The notes under the pieces are model-generated. The model was not told the DNA's origin, ran no database searches, and saw only the letters and a list, made by a program, of their open reading frames with translations. This document shows, in pieces, positions 44,705-54,125 of a DNA stretch of 64,000 bases. The stretch lies in assembly GCF_024498075.1 (NCBI RefSeq), contig NZ_JANHOF010000003.1, positions 736,872 through 800,871 of the forward strand, written 5' to 3'. How positions within the stretch are numbered: position 1 is the stretch's first letter; every line of letters starts with the position of its first letter. The translations under genes were made by a program, and so were the position numbers. This DNA comes from Paenibacillus mendelii. GTDB lineage: Bacteria; Bacillota; Bacilli; Paenibacillales; Paenibacillaceae.

Positions 44705-45664
44705 ATGAAAAAGATGTTGTTGGTAGCAGTTGCGTTGATGTTGACAATCGGGTTGGCAGCTTGTGGTTCTAGTAAAGAGAATGGCACAAACAACACAGGG
44801 ACGAACGAAGGGGCTCAAACAAATAACAGCCAAGGCGGCGGAGGCAACTCCGGCGGCAAAGAGCTATCCGGTTCCATTCTGGCAGTCGGCTCTACCGCAC
44901 TTCAACCATTGGTTGATCAAGTGTCGAAGAAGTTCATGGAAGAGAACGCGAAAGTGAACATTCTCGTGCAAGGCGGCGGAAGCGGCACAGGGTTGACGCA
45001 GGTTTCGGACGGCCAAGCACAAATCGGCAACTCGGATATTTTTGCAGAAGAGAAATTCACGGATGATGATGCGCCAAAAGCGAAAGAGCTCGTTGACCAT
45101 CAAGTAGCGGTCGTAGCGATGGCAACCGTGGTGAATAAAGATATTACCGTAGACAGCTTGACGAAGGATCAGCTCGTACAGATTTTCACAGGTAAAGTGA
45201 CGAACTGGAAAGAAGTCGGCGGACCGGACGAGAAGATTACGATCGTCAACCGTCCAGCTAGCTCCGGTACGCGTAAAACGTTCGAGAAATATGCACTTGG
45301 CACGAAAACGGAAGATCTGCAAGGCGCGATTCAAGAGGATTCGTCCGGTACGGTTAAGAAGCTTGTCACCGAAACACCGGGTGCGATTGGTTACCTAGCG
45401 TTCTCTTACCTTGATGATTCCGTCAAAACAATGAAATATGACGGCGTTGAAGCCAAAGAAGAAACGGTTATCGACGGCAGCTATCCAGTATGGGCTTACC
45501 AGCACATGTACACCAAAGGTGAGCCGGATGCCGCAATGAAAGCATTCCTTGACTACATGGTGTCCGATAGCGTTCAGAACGCGGATGTTGTAGAGCTTGG
45601 TTACATTCCAGTTAACAAGATGCAAGTCACACGCGATGTAGAAGGCAATGTAACGAAAAAATAA
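44705..45664 (+). CDS. pstS: Phosphate-binding lipoprotein PstS (copy 2)
   Basis: 319 residues with lipobox LAAC and an Asn/Gly-rich linker to about residue 50. Phosphate-contact motifs SILAVGSTALQPLV, QGGGSGTGLTQVSDGQAQIGNSD and NRPASSGTRKTF. Membrane-anchored, unlike copy 1. AACGGGAGGAG lies upstream. First gene of a complete pstSCAB set. Confidence 0.97.
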   Translation: MKKMLLVAVALMLTIGLAACGSSKENGTNNTGTNEGAQTNNSQGGGGNSGGKELSGSILAVGSTALQPLVDQVSKKFMEENAKVNILVQGGGSGTGLTQVSDGQAQIGNSDIFAEEKFTDDDAPKAKELVDHQVAVVAMATVVNKDITVDSLTKDQLVQIFTGKVTNWKEVGGPDEKITIVNRPASSGTRKTFEKYALGTKTEDLQGAIQEDSSGTVKKLVTETPGAIGYLAFSYLDDSVKTMKYDGVEAKEETVIDGSYPVWAYQHMYTKGEPDAAMKAFLDYMVSDSVQNADVVELGYIPVNKMQVTRDVEGNVTKK

Positions 45665-45740
45665 TCCATTCATACGCATGTATTAGCCTGAGAGGTGAAC
45701 TCTGATTCGCCTCTCCTTGGCTTTGAGAAGGAGGGGTCAT

Positions 45741-46673
45741 ATGGATCAATGGGCTGTAAAACAAGATGGCAATAAGCCGAATCTCATTAGAAAACCTAGC
45801 AAACAGCACATCCGCGAAGAGTGGGTTGGACGTGTATATACGGCACTCTGTATCCTCTTTCTTATTGTAACCATAATTGCGATCGTCTATTTCGTCGCTT
45901 CACGCGGCTTAAGCACGTTTATAAAGAATGGCGTCAGCATCGGAGATTTGCTGACGGGACTGAAATGGGCTCCAGAAGGAGAACCTGCCCTGTTCGGCGC
46001 ATTGCCGTTCATCTTCGGTTCCTTCAGCACATCTTTGCTCGCCGCGCTGATCGCCGCGCCGCTTGGCTGCTGCGCCGCGATCTTCATGACGCAGATCATG
46101 CCGGGAGCGGGAAGACGTTACATGCAACCTGTCATCGAGCTTCTGGCGGGTATTCCGTCCGTTGTATACGGCTTTGTCGGGCTGAGCGTAATCGTTCCGA
46201 TGCTTCGCAATATTTTTCCAGGTCAAGGGATCGGTCTAGCGGCCGGTGCGCTGGTTCTGTCGGTCATGATTCTGCCGACGATTACGACGATTGCCACGGA
46301 TGCGCTGGCGGCACTCCCGAGCGGCTTGAAGGAAGGCTCCTTCGCGCTTGGAGCAACTCGCTGGCAGACGATCTACCGTATTGTGCTGCCAACGACACTG
46401 CCGGCCCTGCTGACAGGCGTCGTTCTCGGAATGTCCCGGGCGTTCGGCGAAGCGCTTGCGGTACAGATGGTAATCGGCAATGCGCCGCATATCCCAAGGT
46501 CGTTGTTCGAATCGACTTCCACGCTTACGAGCGTCATTACGCTCAGCATGGGCAACACGATCACAGGTTCTGCACACAATAACGCCCTATGGTCGCTTGC
46601 ACTGATCCTGCTCGCGATGACCTTCATCTTCGTCTTTATCGTCCGCTTTCTGGAAAGGAGAAATAAACGATGA
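45741..46673 (+). CDS. pstC: Phosphate ABC transporter permease PstC (copy 2)
   Basis: 310 residues from ATG 45741 (AGGAGGGG upstream; an in-frame start at 45717 has none). Six membrane segments, GIPSVVYGFVGLSVIVPML and EAA loop FALGATRWQTIYRIVLPTTLPAL. Stop overlaps pstA by 4 bp. Confidence 0.96.
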   Translation: MDQWAVKQDGNKPNLIRKPSKQHIREEWVGRVYTALCILFLIVTIIAIVYFVASRGLSTFIKNGVSIGDLLTGLKWAPEGEPALFGALPFIFGSFSTSLLAALIAAPLGCCAAIFMTQIMPGAGRRYMQPVIELLAGIPSVVYGFVGLSVIVPMLRNIFPGQGIGLAAGALVLSVMILPTITTIATDALAALPSGLKEGSFALGATRWQTIYRIVLPTTLPALLTGVVLGMSRAFGEALAVQMVIGNAPHIPRSLFESTSTLTSVITLSMGNTITGSAHNNALWSLALILLAMTFIFVFIVRFLERRNKR

Positions 46674-47557
46674 GCGCAAAAACCGCAAACCGTGTTGCAA
46701 CAGCTGTTATTGTTCTCGTCGCCGCGTTCATCGTCCTGCTGCTTGCCGGATTGCTGGGTTATATCATCTTTCGTGGACTCGGGCATATCAGCTTGGACTT
46801 TCTAACGTCAGCTCCGGAAACGATCAAGGCTGGCGGGGGGATCGGACCGCAGCTGTTTAACTCGCTCTTTCTGCTGGTCCTTACGCTTATCATTACAATC
46901 CCGCTCGGGTTGGGTGCCGGAATTTATATGAGCCAGTATGCAAAGCCGGGCCGCCTGACGGATTCCATCCGCCTTGTTGTCGAGGTTCTCTCCTCGTTCC
47001 CGTCCATTGTTGTTGGTTTGTTCGGCTTGCTCGTCATTGTCAATCTGTTCGGCTTCGGCTTCTCCTTATTCTCTGGCGCGCTGGCGCTTACGGTGTTCAA
47101 TCTGCCGCTCATGGTAAGAATCACAGAACAGGCGCTCGCTGGCGTACCGAGAGAACAGAAGGAAGCTTCTCTTGCTCTCGGTTTGTCTAGATGGAAGACG
47201 ATTACTTCCGTCATGATGCCGATCTCGATGCCGGCTATCGTAACAGGCACGATTCTGGCCTCTGGGCGCGTGTTCGGCGAAGCTGCCGCGCTGCTCTTCA
47301 CGGCTGGTATGAGCTCGCCAAGACTGGACTTCACGGACTGGAATCCACTGAGTCCCTTCTCGCCGCTCAATCCCTTCCGTCCAGCAGAGACGCTGGCTGT
47401 CCATATATGGAAGGTCAACAGCGAAGGCCTTGCACCCGATGCAGCAGAGATTGCAGCTGGCGCTTCAGCTGTGCTGGTCATTATGGTATTGCTGTTCAAT
47501 TTCACGGCACGCTGGTTCGGCAGAGTTCTGTATCGTAAATTTACCGCGACCAAATAA
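46670..47557 (+). CDS. pstA: Phosphate ABC transporter permease PstA (copy 2)
   Basis: 295 residues, ATGA overlap with pstC. GGGIGPQLFNSLFLL, LSSFPSIVVGLFGLLV and EAA loop LALGLSRWKTITSVMMPISMPAI. A Pro/Ser-rich loop (LSPFSPLNPFRPAETL) before the last membrane segment is longer than in copy 1. Confidence 0.96.
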   Translation: MSAKTANRVATAVIVLVAAFIVLLLAGLLGYIIFRGLGHISLDFLTSAPETIKAGGGIGPQLFNSLFLLVLTLIITIPLGLGAGIYMSQYAKPGRLTDSIRLVVEVLSSFPSIVVGLFGLLVIVNLFGFGFSLFSGALALTVFNLPLMVRITEQALAGVPREQKEASLALGLSRWKTITSVMMPISMPAIVTGTILASGRVFGEAAALLFTAGMSSPRLDFTDWNPLSPFSPLNPFRPAETLAVHIWKVNSEGLAPDAAEIAAGASAVLVIMVLLFNFTARWFGRVLYRKFTATK

Positions 47558-47575
47558 CCTAGGAGGATGGTTCAT

Positions 47576-48334
47576 ATGCAGAATACAGGCTTATCCGTCA
47601 AAAACTTGAGCGTCTTCTATGGGGAGAAGGAAGCGGTCAAAAGTGTATCACTCGAGTTCTCACCCCGCCAGGTTACAGCGTTAATCGGTCCGTCCGGCTG
47701 TGGTAAGTCGACGTTTCTGCGCAGCTTAAACCGGATGAACGATACGATCGGCGGCGTCAAGACAACCGGTGAGATATGGATCGATGGCCATAATATCAAC
47801 GACTCAGGCGTCGATGTCGTGCTGCTGCGCCAGCAGATCGGGATGGTGTGGCAGCGGCCGAATCCGTTCCACAAATCGATTTATGAGAACATTGCATTCG
47901 GCCCACGCTATCACGGCATTCGCAGCAAGCGCGAGTTGGACGGGATCGTAGAGGATTGCTTGCGCAGAGCGGCGCTTTGGGAGGAAACGAAGGACCGGCT
48001 GCATAAATCAGCGCTGGCTCTATCGGGAGGCCAACAGCAGCGCCTCTGTATCGCCCGTTCAATCGCCGTGAAGCCAAAGATTATCTTAATGGATGAACCG
48101 GCCTCCGCGCTTGACCCTGTATCGACGGCGAAGATTGAGGAGCTTATCTCAGAGCTGAAGAAGGAATACTGCATCATCATCGTGACCCACAACATGCACC
48201 AGGCAGCACGCGTATCGGATCGGACGGCATTCTTCTACATGGGGAAATTGATCGAGACGGGCGAAACCGACCAAATCTTCACCAATCCGGTGGAAAAATC
48301 GACGGACGATTACATTTCGGGCCGATTCGGCTGA
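47576..48334 (+). CDS. pstB: Phosphate ABC transporter ATP-binding protein PstB (copy 2)
   Basis: 252 residues from ATG 47576; AGGAGG abuts an earlier ATG at 47567, so the later one is used. Walker [51 protein letters not shown], and the PstB-type end DDYISGRFG. Completes the second transporter. Confidence 0.96.
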   Translation: MQNTGLSVKNLSVFYGEKEAVKSVSLEFSPRQVTALIGPSGCGKSTFLRSLNRMNDTIGGVKTTGEIWIDGHNINDSGVDVVLLRQQIGMVWQRPNPFHKSIYENIAFGPRYHGIRSKRELDGIVEDCLRRAALWEETKDRLHKSALALSGGQQQRLCIARSIAVKPKIILMDEPASALDPVSTAKIEELISELKKEYCIIIVTHNMHQAARVSDRTAFFYMGKLIETGETDQIFTNPVEKSTDDYISGRFG

Positions 48335-48361
48335 AGCATGGACCCTATAGAACAACGAAAC

Positions 48362-48388
48362 GGCCTGCATTGCGGGTCTTTTTTTTGT
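48362..48388 (+). terminator. Terminator of pstSCAB copy 2
   Basis: Short stem around CCTGC/GCGGG followed by T8. The T-run merges with the next Pho-box promoter. Confidence 0.55.
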
Positions 48389-48401
48389 TTACAGGTAAAG
48401 T

Positions 48402-48455
48402 TTTACTTTCGCTTAACACTTGGACAATGTTCTTCTCACAATGCAAGGGTACAAT
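48402..48455 (+). promoter_or_regulatory. Candidate PhoP-box promoter of the GGDEF-EAL genes
   Basis: TTTACT (48402) and TTAACA (48413) are clear; 48424 (ACAATG) and 48435 (CTCACA) are weaker. -10 TACAAT begins at 48450, 15 bp after the last position, as in the other four sites. A further TTTACA at 48388 is out of phase. Confidence 0.55.
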
Positions 48456-48497
48456 GGAGCTATTATTGAAAGATAATCCTGCGAAGAGGGATTCCAC

Positions 48498-50006
48498 TTG
48501 GACGAAATCGGATTTGGATTGTTGGACCGCACCATGCTGCGTTACTTAACGGAGCGAGGGCATCATGGAGGGATTGGCGTCATTGTTGTGCAGATACTGG
48601 CTGGACATGCTGCTGCAGCTGAGCAGCTTCAAGCCTGGGCTTCTGAACAACATGATCTTATTTGGCGGTATCAGATGGACCATGATTATTATTATTTCTT
48701 ACAGGGCGACAGGTCTGCGAATGAGAAGGTGCTCCGGCTGGAAGAGGCAGCTGCTGCGCTTGATAGAGGCCTATGCGGTGTGGATGCTATATTTGCGCAC
48801 TCTGGCAGTACCGGACAGGCGAACCGGCTGCAGTATGCAGTTGGTCTTGCGAAGACAGCCCCGCTAGGAGTGGGTTATGCGGCAGAAGCGAGGATCTATC
48901 AAGCGGTTAAAGAGGCGGTAGCTTTGATTGCCGGTGCTCGGCGGACGGAGGAACCGGTGAGGGAACCGTTATGGTCTCCACCGGCTGAGCAGCCGAGCAT
49001 CTGGTCCCAGACCTATCCGATCGGAGATCTGGCGAAGGAGATTCCGGTCTTCGATACACGGGAGCTTGTCTCCGATGCTGCCAAGCTATTCGAAACCAAC
49101 CATCTTCTACAGGGGGCTGCCGTCATAAAGAACGGGATTCCTGTAGGGCTTGTCATGAAAGAGAGCATGCATCAGCTGCTTGCGGGACAGTTCGGATTGC
49201 CTCTGTACTGGAGCCGGCCCATCCATAAAATTATGGATCAGGACCCGCTTATCGTAGATGCCGCAATTCCTGTGGAACAAGTATCGCAGCTGGCGATGTC
49301 CCGTGAAATTTCCCGGTTGTACGATATTGTACTTATTACCAGAGACGATAAACTGCTTGGTGCGGCTTCCATCCGTTCTATTCTCGAATGCATCACGAAT
49401 CTTCGCACAGAGGAAGCACGGACGGCGAACCCTTTGACAGGACTTCCAGGCAATGGAGCGATCCAGCGGGAGATGGAGCGGTATATTGACAGGAGGCAGC
49501 CTGTTTCCATTATTTATGCGGATGTGGATTATTTCAAATGGTTTAACGATTGCTTCGGCTTCAGTCTGGGCGACGAGCTCATTCGTTACATGGCTGATTT
49601 GCTGCATGAAGGCATTCGCAGGATGGGAAGGAAGGGCGACTTTATCGGCCATATTGGAGGCGACGACTTTATCGTACTTACGACTGCCGAAGATCCGCGC
49701 TCTCTATGCGCTTCGCTCATCGATCGGTTCGATGCAGGCGTTCAAGCGTTCTATGGAGATACGGATGTGTCGAACGTGACTGACCGAAGCGGAAGTCGAA
49801 TCGAGCAGAGCGGCATCGGCGTTTCGCTTTCGCTTCTTCGATGGGACGGAGAACGACCCGTTACGCCTGACGCTATTTCACAGGCCGCAGCACGCTTGAA
49901 GAAGCAAGCTAAGGCCATAAAGGGGAGCGCGTGCGTGAGCGGCGATATGTTGGAAAAGCATGATGGAGAGGAACGATTGCAACGTGAGACGACCGAGCAT
50001 CGCTAG
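48498..50006 (+). CDS. CBS-domain diguanylate cyclase (GGDEF)
   Basis: 502 residues from TTG 48498 (AGAGGG 8 bases upstream). N-terminal about 170 residues have no recognised domain; a CBS-pair-like region spans about 175-300 (GIPVGLVMKESMHQLL, FGLPLYWSRPIHKIMDQDPLIV, LYDIVLITRDDKLLGAASI). GGDEF domain at about 310-480 with active-site variant GGDDF, which keeps the two acidic residues, and an inhibitory site RKGD five residues before it. Expected to make cyclic-di-GMP in the cytoplasm under product control. It overlaps the EAL gene and resembles EAL-CBS-GGDEF proteins split in two. Confidence 0.88.
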   Translation: MDEIGFGLLDRTMLRYLTERGHHGGIGVIVVQILAGHAAAAEQLQAWASEQHDLIWRYQMDHDYYYFLQGDRSANEKVLRLEEAAAALDRGLCGVDAIFAHSGSTGQANRLQYAVGLAKTAPLGVGYAAEARIYQAVKEAVALIAGARRTEEPVREPLWSPPAEQPSIWSQTYPIGDLAKEIPVFDTRELVSDAAKLFETNHLLQGAAVIKNGIPVGLVMKESMHQLLAGQFGLPLYWSRPIHKIMDQDPLIVDAAIPVEQVSQLAMSREISRLYDIVLITRDDKLLGAASIRSILECITNLRTEEARTANPLTGLPGNGAIQREMERYIDRRQPVSIIYADVDYFKWFNDCFGFSLGDELIRYMADLLHEGIRRMGRKGDFIGHIGGDDFIVLTTAEDPRSLCASLIDRFDAGVQAFYGDTDVSNVTDRSGSRIEQSGIGVSLSLLRWDGERPVTPDAISQAAARLKKQAKAIKGSACVSGDMLEKHDGEERLQRETTEHR

Positions 50007-51189
50007 GCAAGAAAGCATGTGTTCCGATCAAGACGGACCGACAGGCATTATATATGTCGCTTGGCATGGCAAAGGGAAGGAGCGGGAAGACGTGAAAGCC
50101 GCCATCCATAACCGGTGGAGACGTTTCGCGGAAGAGGCGATTAGCGAGCAGCAGGAGATTGTTTCGGGTAAGATGAGCAGTGTATGGATGCGGGATGATC
50201 TATACATATGTGTGCAGCTTCCGCACGAGGGGCCGGACTTTCTGGAGGAGCTTCTGCTGGAACTCGGCAACCGCTTTAAGGAAGATTGGGAGTGCCGATT
50301 TATGCAGGCTGCTCTTGGCGGGCGCATTGCGGAGCTGAACCTTCACACCGGCATCTCCTTCGTCGAACGGTTGTTACCCGGCTGTTACGATGATTTGTGG
50401 TACGAGGGCATGAAACGCGCAATTATCCACGGTCAGTCGCCTTCAGCTCCCGAACGGAGCATGCGGCTGAGGATGTTCAATCAGCTCATTCATGGAAGGC
50501 AGATCTACCCGGTCTATCAACCGATCATTTCGCTACAGAATGGAACCGTATACGGCTATGAAGCATTGTCTCGATGCCCGGACAACCGTTGGTTTACGGG
50601 GCCGCAGCCGCTATTTGCTTTTGCTGCCGAGGAAGGCATGCTATATCCGCTCGATCGTCTCGCTAGGGAGCGGGCTATCGAAGAAAGCGCAGGCTTAGCC
50701 CGAGGCCAGAAGCTGTTCATCAATATCACATCACAGATAATTGAAGATCCCTCGTTCACACCCGGTCAAACGCGCGGCCTGCTGGAGCAGTTCGGCTTAT
50801 CGCCGCACAATGTCGTATTCGAGCTTACGGAGCGAAGCTCCATCGAGGATTTCGGTGTGGCCAAGAAGATACTCGATCACTATCGTAATCAAGGGTACCA
50901 AATCGCCATAGACGATGCTGGGGCCGGCTACTCATCGCTTCAATCGATTGTGGAGCTGCAGCCGGATTTTATTAAAATCGACAGATCGCTCATCCGCGGT
51001 ATCCATCATGATTCAATGAAGGAGCATATTGTGCAGCATTTTACCGAGCTTGCCGCAAAGATGGGCATATCGATCGTTGCTGAAGGGATCGAGGAAGAGG
51101 AGGAGCTTAGTCAGATGCGAGCAATGGGCATCGATTACGCTCAAGGTTATTTGCTGGGAAGGCCGCAGATAAACATCGGACGGGCATGA
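49960..51189 (+). CDS. EAL-domain cyclic-di-GMP phosphodiesterase
   Basis: 409 residues. The N-terminal about 160 residues are not recognised. EAL domain at about 165-400 with the catalytic set visible: YEALSR, FINITSQ (Asn), FELTERS (Glu), IAIDDAGAGYSSL (Asp-Asp), FIKIDRSLI (Lys), IVAEGIE (Glu) and QGYLLGRP (Gln). Probably active. The first 47 bp overlap the GGDEF gene, so the pair is translated together and can set cyclic-di-GMP up or down. GTG 49984 is an alternative start. Confidence 0.9.
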   Translation: MMERNDCNVRRPSIARQESMCSDQDGPTGIIYVAWHGKGKEREDVKAAIHNRWRRFAEEAISEQQEIVSGKMSSVWMRDDLYICVQLPHEGPDFLEELLLELGNRFKEDWECRFMQAALGGRIAELNLHTGISFVERLLPGCYDDLWYEGMKRAIIHGQSPSAPERSMRLRMFNQLIHGRQIYPVYQPIISLQNGTVYGYEALSRCPDNRWFTGPQPLFAFAAEEGMLYPLDRLARERAIEESAGLARGQKLFINITSQIIEDPSFTPGQTRGLLEQFGLSPHNVVFELTERSSIEDFGVAKKILDHYRNQGYQIAIDDAGAGYSSLQSIVELQPDFIKIDRSLIRGIHHDSMKEHIVQHFTELAAKMGISIVAEGIEEEEELSQMRAMGIDYAQGYLLGRPQINIGRA

Positions 51190-51229
51190 TTTTTTACTAT
51201 GATCCGTGGGTCGTATGAAGCTGCTTTGG

Positions 51230-51265
51230 GAGCAAGTCGTCATTAGACGGCTATGCTCTTTTTTT
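51230..51265 (+). terminator. Terminator after the EAL gene
   Basis: Stem GAGCA-AGTCGTC / GACGGCT-TGCTC with one bulge and a G-U pair, T7 run at 51259-51265. Confidence 0.8.
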
Positions 51266-51393
51266 GACTCGTGCACGAAATCAGAGGTAGAAAATATACG
51301 AAAAAGAAGCCGATGGGTAATGGATTCCTTTTACTTCGGTGCCCGGCTGGATTATGATAGTTAGTAGCAAATAACGAGGTGAGGTGCACCCGT

Positions 51394-54045
51394 ATGGACA
51401 AATGGATGTTGATTGACGGAAATAGTATTATCTATCGCGCGTTTTTTGCGATGCCGCCGCTGACGAACTCTGCAGGTCTGCATACGAACGCGGTTTTCGG
51501 ATTTACAACGATGCTGTTGAAGCTGCTGGAGGAAGAGAAGCCCACGCATGTGCTGGTTGCTTTCGACGCAGGCAAGGTTACGTTCCGGCACGAAGGCTAC
51601 ACCGAGTACAAGGGCGGGAGGCAGAAGACGCCGCCGGAGCTTTCAGAGCAATTTCCGGTACTCAAGGAGCTGCTGCAATCCTTCAGTATTGCACAGTTCG
51701 AGCTGGCCGGCTACGAAGCGGACGATATTATCGGCACGCTGACAAGAATGGCGGATGAGCAAGGCGTTGAGACGATTGTCGTCTCCGGAGATAAGGATAT
51801 GCTCCAGCTTGCTTCTGATCAGGTAACCATTGCGCTCACCCGCAAAGGGGTAAGTGAGGTTGACCGGTACAATCCCGCCGAGATTCAAGAGCGTTATGGT
51901 CTAAAACCGCTTCAAATCATTGACCTGAAAGGGCTTATGGGAGACGCGTCGGACAACATCCCGGGCATTCCAGGTGTCGGCGAGAAGACCGCGCTCAAGC
52001 TTCTTCATGAGTATGAGACCGTAGAAGGGGTATTAGCCCATACGGAAGATTTGAAGGGGAAGATGAAGGAGAAGGTTGAGGCACATAAGGAAGACGCCAT
52101 CATGAGCAAGAAGCTGGCCACGATCTATCGCGAGGTGCCGCTTGAGAACCAAACGGACGAGCTGTCATACAGCGGCTATGACAAATCGTCTCTCGCTCAA
52201 TCCTTCCGCAAGCTGGAGTTCAAATCGTTGATTGAACGGCTGGATCTTCCAGAAGCGGCAGAAGCAGAAGGGGCGGCTGCGGCTTCGTATGAGATTATTA
52301 TGGTCGATGCGGATACTGACCGTTCTCAGTTGAAGGTTGCGCTTGCCCAAGCTGAGAGCGTCTATATAGAAGCCTATGGAGAAAATCCGCATCATTCGCA
52401 GCTGCTGGGGCTTGCTGTTACATCGGGTGAGCACGTGTATGTTGTGAACTACGATGTGTTAACTAGCGAGGCGGGCAAACCGGTTCGCGAATGGTTGGCG
52501 GACGATAAAGCACCTAAGCGCGGCTATGATTTGCATAAGGCCGAGCTTGCGCTATCGTGGCATGGTCTTGCGTTCTGCGGGACAGCCTTCGATGTCCTGC
52601 TGGCAGCTTATTTGCTCGATCCGACGGAAGCGAATCAAACGCTGAATTCCTTAGCCGCCCGCTACGGCATACCTGCGGTATCCTCCGATGAAGCTGTATA
52701 TGGCCGGGGAGCGAAGTTCAAGGTTCCGGATGCGGAAGCAGTCGCCCGGCACCTGGCTGCAAAGGCCGGAGCCGTGCGGCAGCTTGTGCCGCTTCAGGAG
52801 AGCGATCTGGCCAATAGCGGCATGGACAAGCTCTACTATGAACTGGAGCAGCCGCTATCGTTCGTGCTGGCTGGGATGGAGAAGCTGGGCATCAGTGTCA
52901 ATGCGGAGACGCTTGAGGAGCTTGGCCGCGAGCTGGAGCACAAACTCGTGGGCTATATGACCGACATTTACCGGCTTGCAGGCATGGAATTTAATATTAA
53001 CTCGCCGAAGCAGCTTGGCGAGGTGCTGTTCGAGCGGTTAAGTCTGCCGGTGATCAAGAAGACGAAGACGGGATATTCGACAGACGCCGAAGTGCTGGAG
53101 AAGCTCGAACCGTATCATGAGATCGTGAGGCTCATTCTTCATTATCGTCAGCTGTCCAAGCTCCAATCGACCTACGTAGAAGGTCTCTTGAAGGAGATAC
53201 GCCGCGATACCGGGAAGGTGCACACGTATTATCGCCAGACGATTGCCGCGACTGGCCGTCTATCGAGCCAATTCCCGAATCTGCAGAATATTCCGATCCG
53301 CTTGGAGGAAGGACGCCGGATCCGCAAGGCCTTCGTGCCGTCTGAGCCGGATTGGCTCATCCTTGGCGCCGACTATTCGCAGATCGAGCTGCGCGTGCTT
53401 GCCCATATTTCGGGTGACGAGAACCTGAAGGAAGCATTCATTCACGATATGGACATTCATACGAAGACGGCGATGGACGTATTCGGTGTTAGTGCGGACG
53501 AAGTCGATTCGAACATGCGGCGTCAGGCCAAAGCGGTTAATTTCGGGATCGTATACGGAATCAGTGATTTCGGCCTGTCGAACAATTTGAACATTACGCG
53601 TAAAGATGCCTCCCGGTTCATTGAACAATATTTTGAAGCGTTCAAAGGGGTACGCGCCTATATGGACAATATCGTCATGCAGGCCCGTCAGGATGGGTAT
53701 GTTACGACGCTGTTGGAGCGCCGCCGTTATTTGCCGGAGATTAAAGCATCCAATTTCAATCTTCGCTCCTTCGCCGAACGTACCGCGATGAATACGCCGA
53801 TTCAAGGAACCGCCGCCGATATTATTAAGCTGGCTATGGTGAGGATGGATGAAGAGCTTCGCAAGCGCAATCTGCGCAGCCGGATGCTGCTCCAGGTACA
53901 CGATGAATTGGTCTTCGAGGTGCCGCCGGATGAGCTGGATAAGATGAAGACGCTTGTTCCGCAAATCATGGAGGGCGCACTCACCCTTGATGTGCCGTTG
54001 AAGGTAGATGTCAATTACGGTGTTAATTGGTATGAGACCAAATAA
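51394..54045 (+). CDS. polA: DNA polymerase I
   Basis: 883 residues from ATG 51394 (MDKWMLIDGNSIIYRAFFAMPPL). 5'-3' exonuclease (about 1-290), a vestigial 3'-5' exonuclease region (about 300-480) without the usual DxE metal ligands, as in Bacillus PolA, and a family-A polymerase domain with motif A (ADYSQIELRVLAHISGD), motif B (RRQAKAVNFGIVYGIS) and motif C (LLQVHDELVFEVP). Okazaki-fragment maturation and repair. Head of the polA-mutM-ytaF-coaE block. Confidence 0.98.
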   Translation: MDKWMLIDGNSIIYRAFFAMPPLTNSAGLHTNAVFGFTTMLLKLLEEEKPTHVLVAFDAGKVTFRHEGYTEYKGGRQKTPPELSEQFPVLKELLQSFSIAQFELAGYEADDIIGTLTRMADEQGVETIVVSGDKDMLQLASDQVTIALTRKGVSEVDRYNPAEIQERYGLKPLQIIDLKGLMGDASDNIPGIPGVGEKTALKLLHEYETVEGVLAHTEDLKGKMKEKVEAHKEDAIMSKKLATIYREVPLENQTDELSYSGYDKSSLAQSFRKLEFKSLIERLDLPEAAEAEGAAAASYEIIMVDADTDRSQLKVALAQAESVYIEAYGENPHHSQLLGLAVTSGEHVYVVNYDVLTSEAGKPVREWLADDKAPKRGYDLHKAELALSWHGLAFCGTAFDVLLAAYLLDPTEANQTLNSLAARYGIPAVSSDEAVYGRGAKFKVPDAEAVARHLAAKAGAVRQLVPLQESDLANSGMDKLYYELEQPLSFVLAGMEKLGISVNAETLEELGRELEHKLVGYMTDIYRLAGMEFNINSPKQLGEVLFERLSLPVIKKTKTGYSTDAEVLEKLEPYHEIVRLILHYRQLSKLQSTYVEGLLKEIRRDTGKVHTYYRQTIAATGRLSSQFPNLQNIPIRLEEGRRIRKAFVPSEPDWLILGADYSQIELRVLAHISGDENLKEAFIHDMDIHTKTAMDVFGVSADEVDSNMRRQAKAVNFGIVYGISDFGLSNNLNITRKDASRFIEQYFEAFKGVRAYMDNIVMQARQDGYVTTLLERRRYLPEIKASNFNLRSFAERTAMNTPIQGTAADIIKLAMVRMDEELRKRNLRSRMLLQVHDELVFEVPPDELDKMKTLVPQIMEGALTLDVPLKVDVNYGVNWYETK

Positions 54046-54125
54046 GCAGCATGCCGGATAATCGGTTATAATGGGAAGTGCCGCGGCCGTCTTCGTGGAT
54101 CGGTCGTGTGGGGAGGTAGACAAAC

